Assembly: GCF_000801105.2 (NCBI RefSeq) | Contig: NC_079518.1 | Coordinates: forward strand, 20,006,800 to 20,070,799 | DNA: 64,000 bases | DNA from: Raphanus sativus | Lineage: Eukaryota; Streptophyta; Magnoliopsida; Brassicales; Brassicaceae | Direction: 5' to 3' | Shown here: one piece after another, positions 49,261 to 60,615 of the stretch | Layout: every line of letters begins with the position of its first letter | Position numbering within the stretch: the first letter of the stretch is position 1 | Notes under the pieces: model-generated | Seen by the model: only the letters and a program-made list of their open reading frames with translations | Told to the model about the DNA's origin: nothing | Databases searched by the model: none | Made by a program: the position numbers and the translations under genes

Positions 49261-49599
49261 CTGTGCTTCCTCGCGAGACCTGCCTGTTTTTCTCGTTTTT
49301 TTTAAAGGTTTCTCGATCGACACTTAGTCTCTCGAGGTTTCTTTAATTGTTTTTCTGAGACTTTTGGACATTGATTTCATCATGATCCCAGCACGGAATT
49401 GTGTTCTTAGAACGTTGTTGACCTTTTATTTTACGAGAGTTATTTCGCAAAATGTTGTCGAGTTAATTTTACAGAAACTGTTTTGTGAAATGTTGTCGAG
49501 TTTAATCATGCAAAAGCTGTCTCGTGAAATATTTTCGAGAATTTATTTTACGAAAGGTGTTCCGTAAAATGTTATCGAATTTTAGCATTAGAAACGCTG

Positions 49600-50340
49600 A
49601 TTTTCGTCGGCCTCCATACTTATCGGGAAACTTGACATTAATCTTCGGGAAACTTGACATTTATCCTTCCGGAAATTTAGCAGTTATCTTGTTACGTAAA
49701 GATAAATGTAAATCGTCGTGTCTATCTTAGATAATCGTAAACGGACTGTCCGATCACGTTTGGTCCCTTTCGGGCCGTCTCTAGGACTTCCGTTGTTTTC
49801 TACGATTTCTTCGAAAGTTCTTCATTCGTTCGTAGAGTTGAGATGAGTGGTGTCTTAAGATAACCATCGCTGTTTCGTACGAAGAATTTAAGATCTTCCT
49901 TCCCGTTGATATTTTACGAGTTTCCGAAGTGTTTCCGACGGTCTTAGTTTGGAGTAAAAACCGGAGTTTCGTACGCGGAATCTCAATGATTCGTCCTGCG
50001 AGGACTTTGGGAAAGACTCGAAGTACAGATTTCTGATGGCTGGGGCCTGGGACTTGTGTACCGGAGATTGTTGTCCGAAGACCCGAGCCAGCACGGGGCT
50101 AGCCGCCCGGCGGCCACGGCCAGCACGGGCGCTAGCCGGCGGCGGCTACGGCCAGCACGGGGCTAGCCGCCCGGCGGCCACGGCCAGCACGGGCGCTAGC
50201 CGGCGGCGGCCACGGCCAGCACGGGGGCTAGCCGCCCGGCGGCCACGGCCAGCACAGGCGCTAGCCGCCGGCGGCCACGGCCAGGACGGGGGCTAGCCGC
50301 CCGGCGGCTACGGCCAAGGCCGGGGTCGGCTGCTCGGTTC
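49600..50340 (-). repeat. Partial LTR-like segment inside the element
   Basis: The stretch parallels 44520-45300 of the left LTR base by base with more mismatches than between the two LTRs. Shared phrases include TATCGGGAAACTTGACATT, TTTGGTCCCTTTCGGGCCGT, AGAGTTGAGATGAGTGGTGT and then the GC-rich array (50085-50330). It has the same orientation as the LTRs. It ends abruptly after the array, where protease-containing sequence resumes. Confidence 0.8.
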
Positions 50341-50558
50341 CTTCGGTTTACGAGTGTTCGTGTTCGTTATGTTGATGTCGATTCCCGGCATTTCTTCCGC
50401 AGCCCAAGCGAACGTGTTAAGGTTCTTCTTGAGACATGCGATGAGTTCTGCTTTCAACGGATCGCGGAGATTGGCTCCAATCTCCACTCATCGCTCTGGG
50501 TTAGTTTCGTCGAGGCAGACCGAAATTACTGGTTCGCAAGTGGGCTCACGTTTCCCTT

Positions 50559-51153
50559 CTAAGGCTTCAGCTCTTTGCGATTGCCAGAAGATTTCTGGAG
50601 GGTCCTGCGATGCTGGTTCATGGGTTGCTTGCTTTTTTGGGTTAGTTTCTGGCTCAGAGTTTTTCGTTTTAAGCCAGCGGCCAAGCAGACTTGCGGCGCT
50701 TTACGATCTCCTTGTATTGTTTCTACTCCGAAGAGGGTCGGAAATTTGAGGCACAGATGAAAGTCGAGGGGATTGCTCGCATGGAGTTTAACCACGGAGT
50801 CCCGACGATCGCGTTATATGCTGCTGGACCGTCGACTACCAAAAATTCCACCATCTTCGTGACGCTCCCGGCTCTGACCGAGAGATCGACCGAGCCAAGG
50901 GTCATTGTGATGTTTCCTGAGAGTCCGATTATCGGATTGGATCGTCCGTGATCGCGCTTAGGTCGATTCCCATCCTCTCGAGAGTGTTTTTATATATAAT
51001 ATTTGTCGAGCATCCGGTGTCGACCAATATTCTCGCTACGTCGTTGTCCTGGATCGTTAGTCCGATAAAGAGGAGTTCGTCGTGAGGTTTGGCTTGACCA
51101 GCTGTTGCTCTGTCCCCGAATGACACGATGTTGCGGACAGGTGATGTGGCCAT
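50559..51153 (-). pseudogene. Gypsy aspartic protease remnant
   Basis: On the minus strand 50929-51153 encodes DNDVARILVDTGCSTNIIYK, with the DTG active-site triad (Asp at about residue 45 of this frame). After a frameshift, 50723-50905 encodes GPAAYNAIVGTPWLNSMRAI. After another, 50559-50795 encodes HLCLKFPTLFGVETIQGDRK. These phrases follow one another in Gypsy proteases with the same order. The first Met lies only about 55 nt inside the primer-binding site, so gag sequence is missing. No reverse transcriptase or integrase follows. The two frameshifts make it non-functional. Confidence 0.85.
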
Positions 51154-51199
51154 GCTGTTGTTACCAATCGTAGGTTTTTGAGTAAGAGAATCCGACCCC

Positions 51200-51222
51200 C
51201 CTCCCTCCTTCTAGCGCCAAAC
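51200..51222 (-). other. Primer-binding site of the Gypsy-like element
   Basis: Read on the minus strand directly after the LTR terminal CA, the sequence GTTTGGCGCTAGAAGGAGGG contains a TGGCGC-type primer-binding site. It fixes the element's orientation as minus. Confidence 0.7.
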
Positions 51223-53129
51223 TGTGGGAACCGAAATTCGCACTGTCGATTTTGATTAAGTAAAACGGAGGAAAACTAAGTAAACCTAACTTTCCCTGAA
51301 GGTCCGGATTCTCTACGACAACCAACGACAAGTGATCAAATAAATGCGGAAAGGTTTTATTGAGATTTGGGACTGGACCTTAAGGAAGGCTGCCTACGTA
51401 CCCCTTTCGAGGTTCAAGTCGGACGTAGTTCAGTTGGAAGGGTTTGAACAAGAGATCGAACTGCTTGGCGGAGTTCGTCTAGTACAAGCGTTAGTCATAG
51501 AAACGGGCATGTCGAGAATAATGCCTAGGGTTTCTATGTGCGGAACTCTAAGTAAAAGGATTGTTAGATCCTTCCGAGAGAGACAGGAGCCTGCGGACAA
51601 AATGAAAATAGAACGAGAGGCGGCCGGACGTTCTAGGTCCTACCTTGCTAGTCTACCGCCTAAATTCTAAGTTCTTAACCTAACAGAAGCTCTCTCTCTT
51701 AATGATTTTCGCTCTGCCTTTCCTCCTCTTCCAAAGCTCCTTTATATACTCCTTCTTATGACGGTTTATTCTCCTTTTGGGCCGCAAAACGGGCTTTTTC
51801 CATTTTCGTCGGCCTTCATGTTTATCGGGAAACTTGACATTTATCTTCGGGAAACTTGACATTTATCCTTTTTGGAAATTTAGCATTTATCTTGTTATGT
51901 GAAGATAAACGTAAATCGTTGTATCTATCTCAGACAATCGTAAGCGGACTGTCCGATCGTGTTTGGTCCCTTTCGGGCCGTTTCTAGGACTTCCGTTGTT
52001 TTCTACGATTTCTTCGGAAGATCTTCAATCCTTCATAGAGTTGAGATGAGTGGTGTCTTAAGATAACCATCACTTTTTCGCACGAAGAATTTAAGATCTT
52101 CCTTCCCGTTGATATCTTACGAGTTTCCGAAGTGTTTCCGACGATCTTAGTTTGGAGTAAGAGCGGGAGTTTTGTACGCGGAATCTCAACGATTCGTTCC
52201 GCGAAAACTTGGGAAAGACGCAAAGTACAGACTTCTGACGGCCGGGGCCTAGAACTTATGCACGGAAGCTTGTCATCCGACGACCCGAGCCAGCACGGGG
52301 CTAGCCGCCCGGCGGCCATGGCCAGCACTGGCGCTAGCCGCCGGCGGCCACGGCCAGCACGGGGCTAGTCGCCCGGCGGCCACGGCCAGCACGGACGCTA
52401 GCCGCCGGCGGCCACGGCCAGCACGGGGCTAGCCGTCCGGCGGCCACGGCCAGCACGGGCGCTAGCCGCCGGCGGCCACGGCCACCACGGGGGCTAGCCG
52501 CCCGGCTGCTACGGACCAGCACGTGCGTCTCGACGAGGGCTTCGATTTGATATGTTGATCGTTTTCTGGGTCCTCACGGTTTGAGAGAACGGGCTCTTTG
52601 AAGTTTCCCGGCGGCCAGGACCAGCACGGGGGCTAGCCGCCCGGCGGCCAGGACCAGCACGGGGGCTAGCCGCCCGGCGGCCAGGACCAGCACGGGGGCT
52701 AGCCGCCGGCGGCCAGAACCAGCACGTGCGTCTCGACAAGGGCTTCGATTTGATATCTTGATCGTTCTCTGGGTCCTCACGGTTTGAGAGAACGGGCTCT
52801 TTGAAGTTTTAAGGCGGATTCCTTGTCGTTCGGCCTATCCAAACTTAGATCACTTCCCGTTTCTTCTGTATACTTTCGTATGGTCGTGTCATCTCAGCTA
52901 CGGACCTAATGTCTCTCGGTTCTTCTTGATTCTATCATCGAAGTTTTATGACTAAATCTGAGTTGGTTTTCTCGTAAAGTTTATCGTGTAAAACAAGAAC
53001 GATCGACTTTAACATAGGTTTTTTAAGCTGTACGACTTGTTTTGCTTTCGACGCTTGTTTTATGGAAAGTTCACGCATGATAAATATTTTTAGCCGTTGA
53101 TTTCGAGATAACCGTTTTTGACCCCAACA
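51223..53129 (-). repeat. LTR (right; transcriptionally 5') of the Gypsy-like element
   Basis: The LTR is about 1.91 kb and near-identical to 43941-45877. The two differ by scattered substitutions and by the number of GC-rich minisatellite units. The GC blocks here are at about 52285-52515 and 52605-52730. Confidence 0.9.
52285..52730. repeat. GC-rich minisatellite in the right LTR
   Basis: The unit types are the same as in the left LTR. About seven units lie at 52285-52515 and about four CCAGGACCAGCACG-type units at 52605-52730. The second block has one unit more than in the left LTR and the first block fewer, so copy number differs between the two LTRs of one insertion. Confidence 0.88.
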
Positions 53130-53136
53130 AAACTTA

Positions 53137-53397
53137 GAGCATATGCAACAATAGTCTTTAACCAAAATCCTTAAAATTAAACTATTATAATAATTAATGG
53201 GATCCTCAAAATTTAAGAATTTGTGCCCAATGAACCTCTTGAAATCTTTAGGTAAGGACTGCACAGCCTCAGCCTCGTTAGTGTACACGGATCCCATTAC
53301 CACGTGAGACCATGCGATTGATTTTTTCTTTTTTAACTGAAAAAAAATAATAAAATAATTTAAAATTTTACTTTGGTTATCGCCGTTGCGTATGCTC
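53137..53397. mobile_element. Tourist-like MITE (PIF/Harbinger-type)
   Basis: It is 261 bp, with terminal inverted repeats GAGCATATGCAACAATAG at the left and GAGCATACGCAACGGCGATA on the minus strand at the right. TTA lies on both sides (53134-53136 and 53398-53400). It has no coding capacity. The Gypsy-like element inserted about 2 bp from its left end, so the MITE or its site was there first. Confidence 0.75.
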
Positions 53398-53419
53398 TTA
53401 CATCTTAAAATAATGGATA

Positions 53420-55939
53420 CTAGATCTCGATCCGCACAATCGTGCGGATTTTATTTTCATTTTTATATATATATATATTTATTTAGATCATTACTAGTAT
53501 ACAATTTTAATCATATTTTAAATATTTATAAAGCTATTTCAAATACAATAATGTATAGTTTGCATGTTGTAAATAATCAACCGTTTAAACCGTCGTACAT
53601 ATTTGTTGCTTCTTATTATATATTTATCTTGTTGTATTTGTATTTAGTTGTTAAACATATTAATATGTGCATGAAAAACATATTTGACAATTATTTTTTA
53701 TTTAATTGATGTTAAATTTTTATCCGTCTTTTAAAGCTGGATTTCCTTTTTAACAGTATTTTCTATGTTTATTCATTTTACAAAATATATTATTATATCT
53801 ACAAAAGTGAAAGATATTTTAATTTTTATACATGTAGTATATAGTCTTTTAATGTTAAGCCGCTCTGTCATATTATATTTTAACATCAATATTTTCTATT
53901 TATGAAAATAAAATTTAAAATTTTATCAATTTAATATAATTTTATCATATTAAGTTCAATATGATAAAAAATTAACATGATTGATTGTGATTATATAATA
54001 GATAAAAATAAGATATAATATTTTATTTTTCATTTTCTAAAAACAACTGAATATATTAATGTATAATAATATTTCAAAACTAATTACGGAATTAGTTAAA
54101 ATGTCTACATATAATTTTGAAAATTAAGATCTTGTTAAGATCTTTTTAAAAGATTTTTCGAAATTTAAATATATACTAGATTTTGACCCGCGCTTAGAAA
54201 CCGCGGGTTATTTTGGGTTATAGACAAAGTTGGATATGAATTAGTATTTTGGGTTTATTGTATATTATCATGTTATAAAGTGGAAATTTGTTTAAAATAT
54301 ATAATTTTATGAATTAGTTTATTTGAGATTTTGTATTCACATTCATATGAATCTTTCTTAGACATGTACATCTTATCTGGTCCCAAAATAATGTTGAGAA
54401 ACAACATGAAATACGGTTCGGGTCCACGATCAAGGCAAAATACATATTGGATTTTTAGACACGCGTGTTTCTGTTAGAGTTCGAGTATCCAAAATACCTA
54501 AAATGTTTTGTGTATTTTTTTTTATCATCGACTTGTATGGACTTATATGGACTCTGTAAAAAAAATACACAAAACATATTAGATATTTCGGCAATTCAAA
54601 TACATTTTCAGTATTACAGATAGTTTTTTAAAAAAATTGGGTTCGTGTTTTTTAGTATAGTTTCAGGTTTATGTAAAATTTCAAAATTTTTAAAATATAT
54701 TTCGGGTATTTTGGTTAAAACTTTGGATATTTTGTGTTCTTCGGATAAGGTTTTGGGTAAAGGTATGTGTCCCTTTGGGTATTTAAATATTTTCGGATAT
54801 TTATTTGATTTTTGGGTATTTTTTGTTTCAGATTTTGGGCTAGTCTGAGTATTTTTGGTCCTAAATACGTGAACCAATTCAGACCCATTACGTATCCAAA
54901 TTACATGTATTTTACAGGTATTTGGATTATGGACTCCGAATGACCTATATCCAAAAGAAACCGACTTGAGTTCGAACAATTTTTTCTTAAATATTTAGTT
55001 GGGTCCAAATGTCATAGACCCGAAAAAATCTGACCCAAAGAAAACCTATTTGTACCCGATCCAAAGACCTGAATCCACAAACATATTCTTTCTCAATGTA
55101 TTTTGTATGAATTTTATAAGATTTACATTTGTTGAGTTGGTGACACTTAAGATTGACTTGGGAGATTTTTCCGCTAATTTAATATTATTGATTTGTGTAG
55201 TTTTTCTTTTTTCTTGAACAAAAAAAATATTTGTAAGGTTTTTAATAATTTTAAAACTTATCTTAATAAAAATTGTTATTATAAATAATTTTTATAAATA
55301 ATAATTTAATATAATATATATTATGAAATTATATAATGTAAGATGACATGGTATTAATTAATGTTGTATGATATATGTTAATTTATTTTTATAATTAATA
55401 TCTGAATATTGTAGGTCCATATTGAACATAAGAGATGGTGTATAACGTATTTATAATTGTATATAGTTATTAAAAAATTATTTTTTATTTAGATACTTAT
55501 AAAGTTTTTATGTTTCTAAAGAACTTTATATTTATGTTTACCGATTTGATGCATTGTAGTTCACATTATAGAAGATGTGTCTCATAAAATCACTTGGCTA
55601 AAATTGCTAAATGATGCATTAATTATAGAAAAAGACTTGGCGATGTAAGATATACAGTAAAATAACTTGTGGCAGGAGATAGTTATGTAAAATAATTTGG
55701 GTACATAAAATATATTTGTCACATAATATATAAATGGTGCGATATTTGAGATCCAAGATTCCTTAATTATTGGGATTCAGAAAGATATGAAATAAGTCGT
55801 TGTTCAATTACATGCTAGTATATCAAATTCAAATACATTAATACATTCGTAATGACCCAAACACTATTAAATAGTTAATGAAAGAGTCCAACAACTTTTT
55901 TTAAGTAGATTTTTCAGAATATTTCTGTTTTAATAGTAT

Positions 55940-55982
<43 letters not shown>

Positions 55983-56138
55983 AAATTTAAATGAAAAATA
56001 TTAAAATATATTATGATTAAAGTATTTCAAAGATTAATAATGATTAAAAATGTAGTGTGACCAAGTCTAATAGATAGTCCATTTTTAAGAAAATCACACA
56101 TGAATTAGAAGTCATGACTTCTATTTTAATATAATAGA
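53420..56138 (-). mobile_element. Helitron (outer), interrupted by a second Helitron
   Basis: The 3' terminus is at 53420 on the minus strand: a hairpin ATCCGCAC-GATT-GTGCGGAT then CGAGATCTAG, followed by host T. The 5' terminus is at 56138: on the minus strand TCTATTATATTAAAATAGAA, preceded by A. It contains the Helitron at 54176-55942. Removing that leaves about 950 bp of AT-rich non-coding sequence. Confidence 0.65.
54176..55942 (-). mobile_element. Helitron (inner), non-autonomous
   Basis: The 5' end at 55942 reads, on the minus strand, TCTATACTATTAAAACAGAA. The 3' end at 54176 carries a CCCGCGG...CCGCGGG-type imperfect hairpin and GTCAAAATCTAG. Flanks are A and T. It carries a dispersed repeat rich in GGGTATTTTGG/TCGGATATTT phrases (about 54640-55080), similar to that at 61015-61590. 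A TA microsatellite abuts the 5' end (55943-55978). No RepHel gene is present. Confidence 0.75.
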
Positions 56139-56252
56139 TATTAGTAATTTATTTAGAAAATGGTACTTTAAAAAAATCAAAAACGAAAATTTCTTTTAGG
56201 TATTATTTTAATTTTCTTTCGGGGTATTAATTAAAAAAAAATCTGTAAGAAG

Positions 56253-56893
56253 TAGGGGTGGGCAAAAAACCCAAACCGAACCGAACCGAACCAAACAAAG
56301 CGAAGTTAAACCGAACCAAACCAAACCGTACTCTTTATGTAACCTAATTGGTTTTTGTTTTACTCAACCCGAACGGTTTGGATTGGTTTGGGTTTAAACC
56401 AAACCAAACCGAACCAAACCGATAATCCAATATATATATATATATATATATAGTAAAAATATATATGATATATATATGTATTACATATTGTAAATTTTAG
56501 TTAAAGTTTTGTTTTCTATTTTTTCATTTCCATATCTTTAAAAAAATTATAAATACGATTCAAATAATACTATTATATATAAAATCATGTACCATAAGTT
56601 TTTATATTCTTACTCTATCGTTTATGAGTTGATTATTTTTTAATAAAATTATAAAACTGATGCCTTCATATTTTATAATCAACCCGAACTACATCGAACC
56701 AAACTAGACCATAATAATGTAAACCGAACTAAATCTAAACTAAACCGAATTAAACCGAACCGAATTAAATCCAAACCGAACCCAAACCAAAGTTATTTTG
56801 GTTTTAATTGGTTTGAGTTTTATAAAACCCAAATTACCCAAACCAAACCCAACCCAAACCGAATCCGAAACTAAACCGAAATGCCCACCCCTA
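56253..56893. mobile_element. hAT-like foldback/MITE built from AACCGAACC arms
   Basis: The 641-bp element begins TAGGGGTGGGCA and ends TGCCCACCCCTA (perfect 12-bp inverted repeat). It is flanked by an 8-bp duplication GTAAGAAG (56245-56252 and 56894-56901), the hAT target size. Both arms consist of repeated AAACCGAACC-type words in inverted relation, around an AT-rich centre. It is non-coding. It ends 181 bp before the start codon of the acyltransferase-like gene. Confidence 0.85.
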
Positions 56894-57074
56894 GTAAGAA
56901 GTAATCAAAAGACAAATAGAATAAATGTCATATGAAAGAAAGGAGGTAATTTGAGATAAAACCCCCTGTTTTCTCGTGAGCACGAGCTTGTCGTGTTCGG
57001 TAGCTTGAAGATGAAGTTGGAGAACAAAAATGTTGTTCTACCTATAAAACCATTTACGTCGGAGGTTCTGTTCA

Positions 57075-60000
57075 ATGGCGATCACTGACAGAATTTGTCC
57101 CATCATCTCCTCAGTTTCGACAAGAGCTTACAATCTCGACTTTTTCTACCGGAATTCAATCCAACGATCGACCTCTGTCGCGTATGGTCCAAAACACAGA
57201 GGAACGGTGACGGCAACCGTGAATCCTTATTCATGCACGGAGGCGGCGCAGCCGGAAGAGCGGAAGAGTTTGAAGGATTTTTTTGTGGAAGCTGGAGACT
57301 TTTTAAGTTCAGATGGAGGTCCGCCACGGTGGTTCTCTCCGTTAGAATGTGGAGCAAGAGCTCCAGGATCTCCTCTCCTTCTCTACTTACCTGGTTCGTC
57401 TTTTAAATAAATGGACAAAATCGTTGTCTGCTTGATATCTATATTTTGTCCAAAACTGCAGGTATCGATGGTACTGGATTAGGGCTCATTCGCCACCATA
57501 GAAGGCTTGGAGAGTAAGCTAACTTCATCAAGTTTTCTTTATTTGCTCAAATGCTTCTATTTCTTCAAAAAATAAAATATATATTTAACAGAATTATTTT
57601 ATAGTCTTTGTTTTCTCATCTCATTGTCTTTTTGACAATAGGATATTTGACATATGGTGCCTTCACTTTCCAGTCAGTGATCGTACTCCTTCTCCAGGTG
57701 TTTCTTAATTTGTCAAACATTCTCTGGTGTTATAAACTTTTTTTTGAATGAATGTTAAATTTGTATAATTGTATTGATTAAAAAACATTTTTACATTCTA
57801 CTTCTATCTATACTACTAAACCAATAGGAAAGAGTTCCCCTGAGTTTCTTCGGTCCACTCTTGCTGTTCACGCTAAGCTTGTTTCTCTTGTGTAACCAAT
57901 GTGATTCAACTCTTTCTGATTTCAGACATTGTGAAGCTCATTGAGAGGACAGTTAGGTCAGAGTACTATCGTTTCCCAAATAGGCCCATATATATCGTTG
58001 GAGAATCTATTGGAGCTTGCCTTGCTCTAGATGTTGCTGCGAGCAACCCTGATATCGATCTTATCTTGATTCTTGCTAATCCAGGTAAACAAAAATAACA
58101 CTATGTAGTCACTTTTTTTACTAGATTTTTCATTGTGATCCTTGATCATCTTTGATGCAGTCACACGTTTCAACAACTTCATTTTGCAACCGTTATCCGG
58201 TTTACTGGAATTCTTGCCTGACCAACTTCCCATCTTGATAGAAGAAGACTTTGGGTTTAAACATGGTAAAGGTTCAACTCTTCTTTTTTTTCTTGCACCT
58301 GATTAATGCAAATACAAAAAACGGTCTAAAATTTCTCTCTGAAATAAGGGTTTAAGTGTTCTGTTTTGTTACAAAGTCAGGGCTAATTTTCTTAAACATA
58401 GGTTACCCGCTGGCCGAAATCTTAGAGACTATCCTGAATGGAGCTGATGTTGCGCAGATTGGCAGAGGGATCTTTAGGGACTTCTTTGCAACTTCAGCTA
58501 ATCTCCCTGTAATACTATTTTCAGATAACAAGTAATGTTTGACAAAAGAAAAACGAGCAATTTGCTCATGTTTCTTCTTCATTTTGCTGTTTCTGTTTTA
58601 CTTTCTCTATTCATTATATGTCTCATGTGATAGAACTCACGTAAGAAAATTATAATTTACAGACTTTAATTAGGACCTTGCCCAAGGACACACTTCTATG
58701 GAAGCTTCACCTGCTTAAGTCTGCTTCAGCATCTCTTAATTCTCATATGCACACGGTCAAAGCCCAAACACTGATACTTCTGAGGTTATAAACTTGTCAA
58801 CCTCCCTGTTTCGTTATTAATCATACGTAGAAGTTCAGCGAACTCTGAAAGCTGAATTGTACCTTTATATGGCTATGGATATATTACAGTGGACGCGATC
58901 AATGGTTACTGAACAAGGAAGACATTGAAAGACTTCATCGTGCATTGCCGAAATGTGAAGTCCGTGAGTTTAAGAATAATGGACATTTCCTCTTCTTGGT
59001 AAGAACTTTATTTGCGTAACAATGAATTTAAAATATCTAGTTTCTACCAGATTTGGTGCAATGGAACTTCCATACTGTGTTTGGTTTACTAATCTTACAG
59101 CTCAACTGATCTATAATAGTGTGATGTTAGGAGGATGGAGTAGACCTCGTGACTATCATCAAGTTTGCCTATTTTTACCGCCGTGGAAAGACACTTGATT
59201 ACATTTCCGATTACATTATGCCGACTCCCTTTGAGTTCAAAGAGTTTGAAGAATCACAAAGGTATAAATTTAGTGAGTCAGTTTCAGTCTCCCCATCATT
59301 AATTCTGATGTTATCTGTCTAATTTTTTGTATATTTTTGACTGATAAGGTATGAATTCCTCTTGCACAGATTAGTAACCGCTGCTATTTCTCCAGTATTT
59401 TTCTCAACTCTAGAAAACGGCACAATAGTAAGATCACTTTCAGGAATACCTTCAGAGGGACCGGTTATTTATGTTGGGAACCACATGTTGCTTGGTATCG
59501 AATTGCTTCAATTAGCAATTCATGTCTTGAAAGAAAAGAACATTATGTTGCGTGGACTGGCCCATCCCATGATGTTTAGCAAAGCAGTAGGCTCAAAACT
59601 CCCTGATATGCAGATGTTCGACTCGGCTAGGATAGGTGGCGCGGTCCCTGTCTCGAGTCTCAATTTCTACAAACTACTTCGTTCGAAAGCTCATATTCTT
59701 TTGTATCCTGGAGGTGTCCGTGAAGCTTTGCACAGAAAGGTAGTGCTTTGTATTTTTTTCCTTATTTGGCGGCCTACTTGTCAAATTTTCAGCTTATTTA
59801 CATTTTACTACAGGGTGAAGAATACAAGTTGTTTTGGCCACAACACTCGGAGTTTGTAAGGGTCGCATCTAAATTTGGAGCAAAAATCATTCCTTTTGGC
59901 GTTGTTGGAGAAGATGATCTCTGTCAAGTAATCAAACTCTCTTTTCCATTCAACATTCTTAAAACTAGATTTTAAAATGCCAAGTCTATTCTGTGTCTAC

Positions 60001-60615
60001 CCGTTTTAATCAGCTTTCTCTTAGTAACTTCTTTGAGCGATTCTCAGATGGTTTTGGATTACAATGATCAAATGAAGATCCCTTTCATAAAGAATTTCAT
60101 ACAAGAAATCACACAGGACGCTACCAAATTGAGGTATATTATTTTTCATCACTTCTCGAGACTATTTACCGTCGTAGCTCTTGCTTCTGAATCTGGTGAT
60201 GACAATATTTATTATGATTAGGAACGGTGAAAAAGGTGAATTGGGGAACCAAGATTTGCATATTCCTGGAATAATTCCCAAGATTCCGGGACGTTTGTAC
60301 GTGCATTTCGGAAAACCAATAGAAACAGAAGGCAAACAGAAAGAGCTAAATGATAAAGAGAAAGCTCACGATGTTTACTTGCAGGTCAAGTCTGAAGTAG
60401 AAAGATGTATGACCTATCTGAAGATGCAAAGAGAAAGTGATCCTTACAGATTCATATTTCCCAGGTTTCTTTATTCCGTCTCACATGGTTTCTCCTCTCA
60501 GATTCCAACCTTTGACCTCTATCAAGCTTCTGAAAGCTATGGCGAAGAAGATGAGTCAAAGACGAGTCAACGAGGAAAAGTTTGTTACGAAATGTTAACC
60601 TTCCTCATGAGTTAA
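57075..60615 (+). CDS. Plastid acyltransferase-like protein, phytyl ester synthase/DGAT (esterase-lipase-LPLAT) family
   Basis: Thirteen exons: 57075-57393, 57462-57513, 57642-57697, 57926-58084, 58161-58265, 58402-58508, 58663-58784, 58890-58998, 59131-59261, 59370-59739, 59814-59927, 60048-60133, 60222-60615. They total 2124 nt, 707 residues plus stop, without internal stops. The N-terminus looks like a transit peptide. An alpha/beta-hydrolase domain follows, with GIDGTG (near 107), nucleophile Ser170 in VGESIGA, Asp310 in SGRDQWL and His339 in NNGHF. The acyltransferase domain has VGNHMLLG (His425) and YPGGVREALHRKGEEYKLFW. By family knowledge these plastoglobule enzymes make fatty acid phytyl esters and triacylglycerol during senescence and nitrogen stress. 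Arabidopsis relatives end in PTFDL; here that phrase is followed by 31 extra residues, suggesting a lost stop. I cannot say which Arabidopsis paralogue is the orthologue. Confidence 0.92.

Larger units (their letters stand above)
43941..53129 (-). mobile_element. Large Gypsy-like LTR retrotransposon derivative, nearly non-coding
   Basis: Two long LTRs (43941-45877 and 51223-53129) begin TGTGGGAACC and end GACCCCAACA on the plus strand. They are flanked by a 5-bp duplication AAACT (43936-43940 and 53130-53134). Orientation is minus: beside the right LTR the minus strand reads GTTTGGCGCTAGAAGGAGGG, a TGGCGC-type primer-binding site common in plant Gypsy elements. Beside the left LTR it reads GGCTGGGGGGCTAAC, a polypurine tract just before TGTTGGGG. 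The only recognisable coding remains are a broken protease close to the primer-binding site (50559-51153). The first 160 bp of the LTRs differ at 5 positions, so the insertion is relatively young. The total is 9189 bp, resembling a LARD-type derivative. Confidence 0.88.

Noticed and set aside
51344..51670. 108-codon plus-strand frame in the right LTR
   Set aside because: The equivalent position in the left LTR carries an in-frame stop, and it is antisense to the element.
45000..52730. Regularly spaced GC repeats considered as a CRISPR-like array
   Set aside because: Units are contiguous without unique spacers, lie in LTRs and are in a plant nuclear genome.
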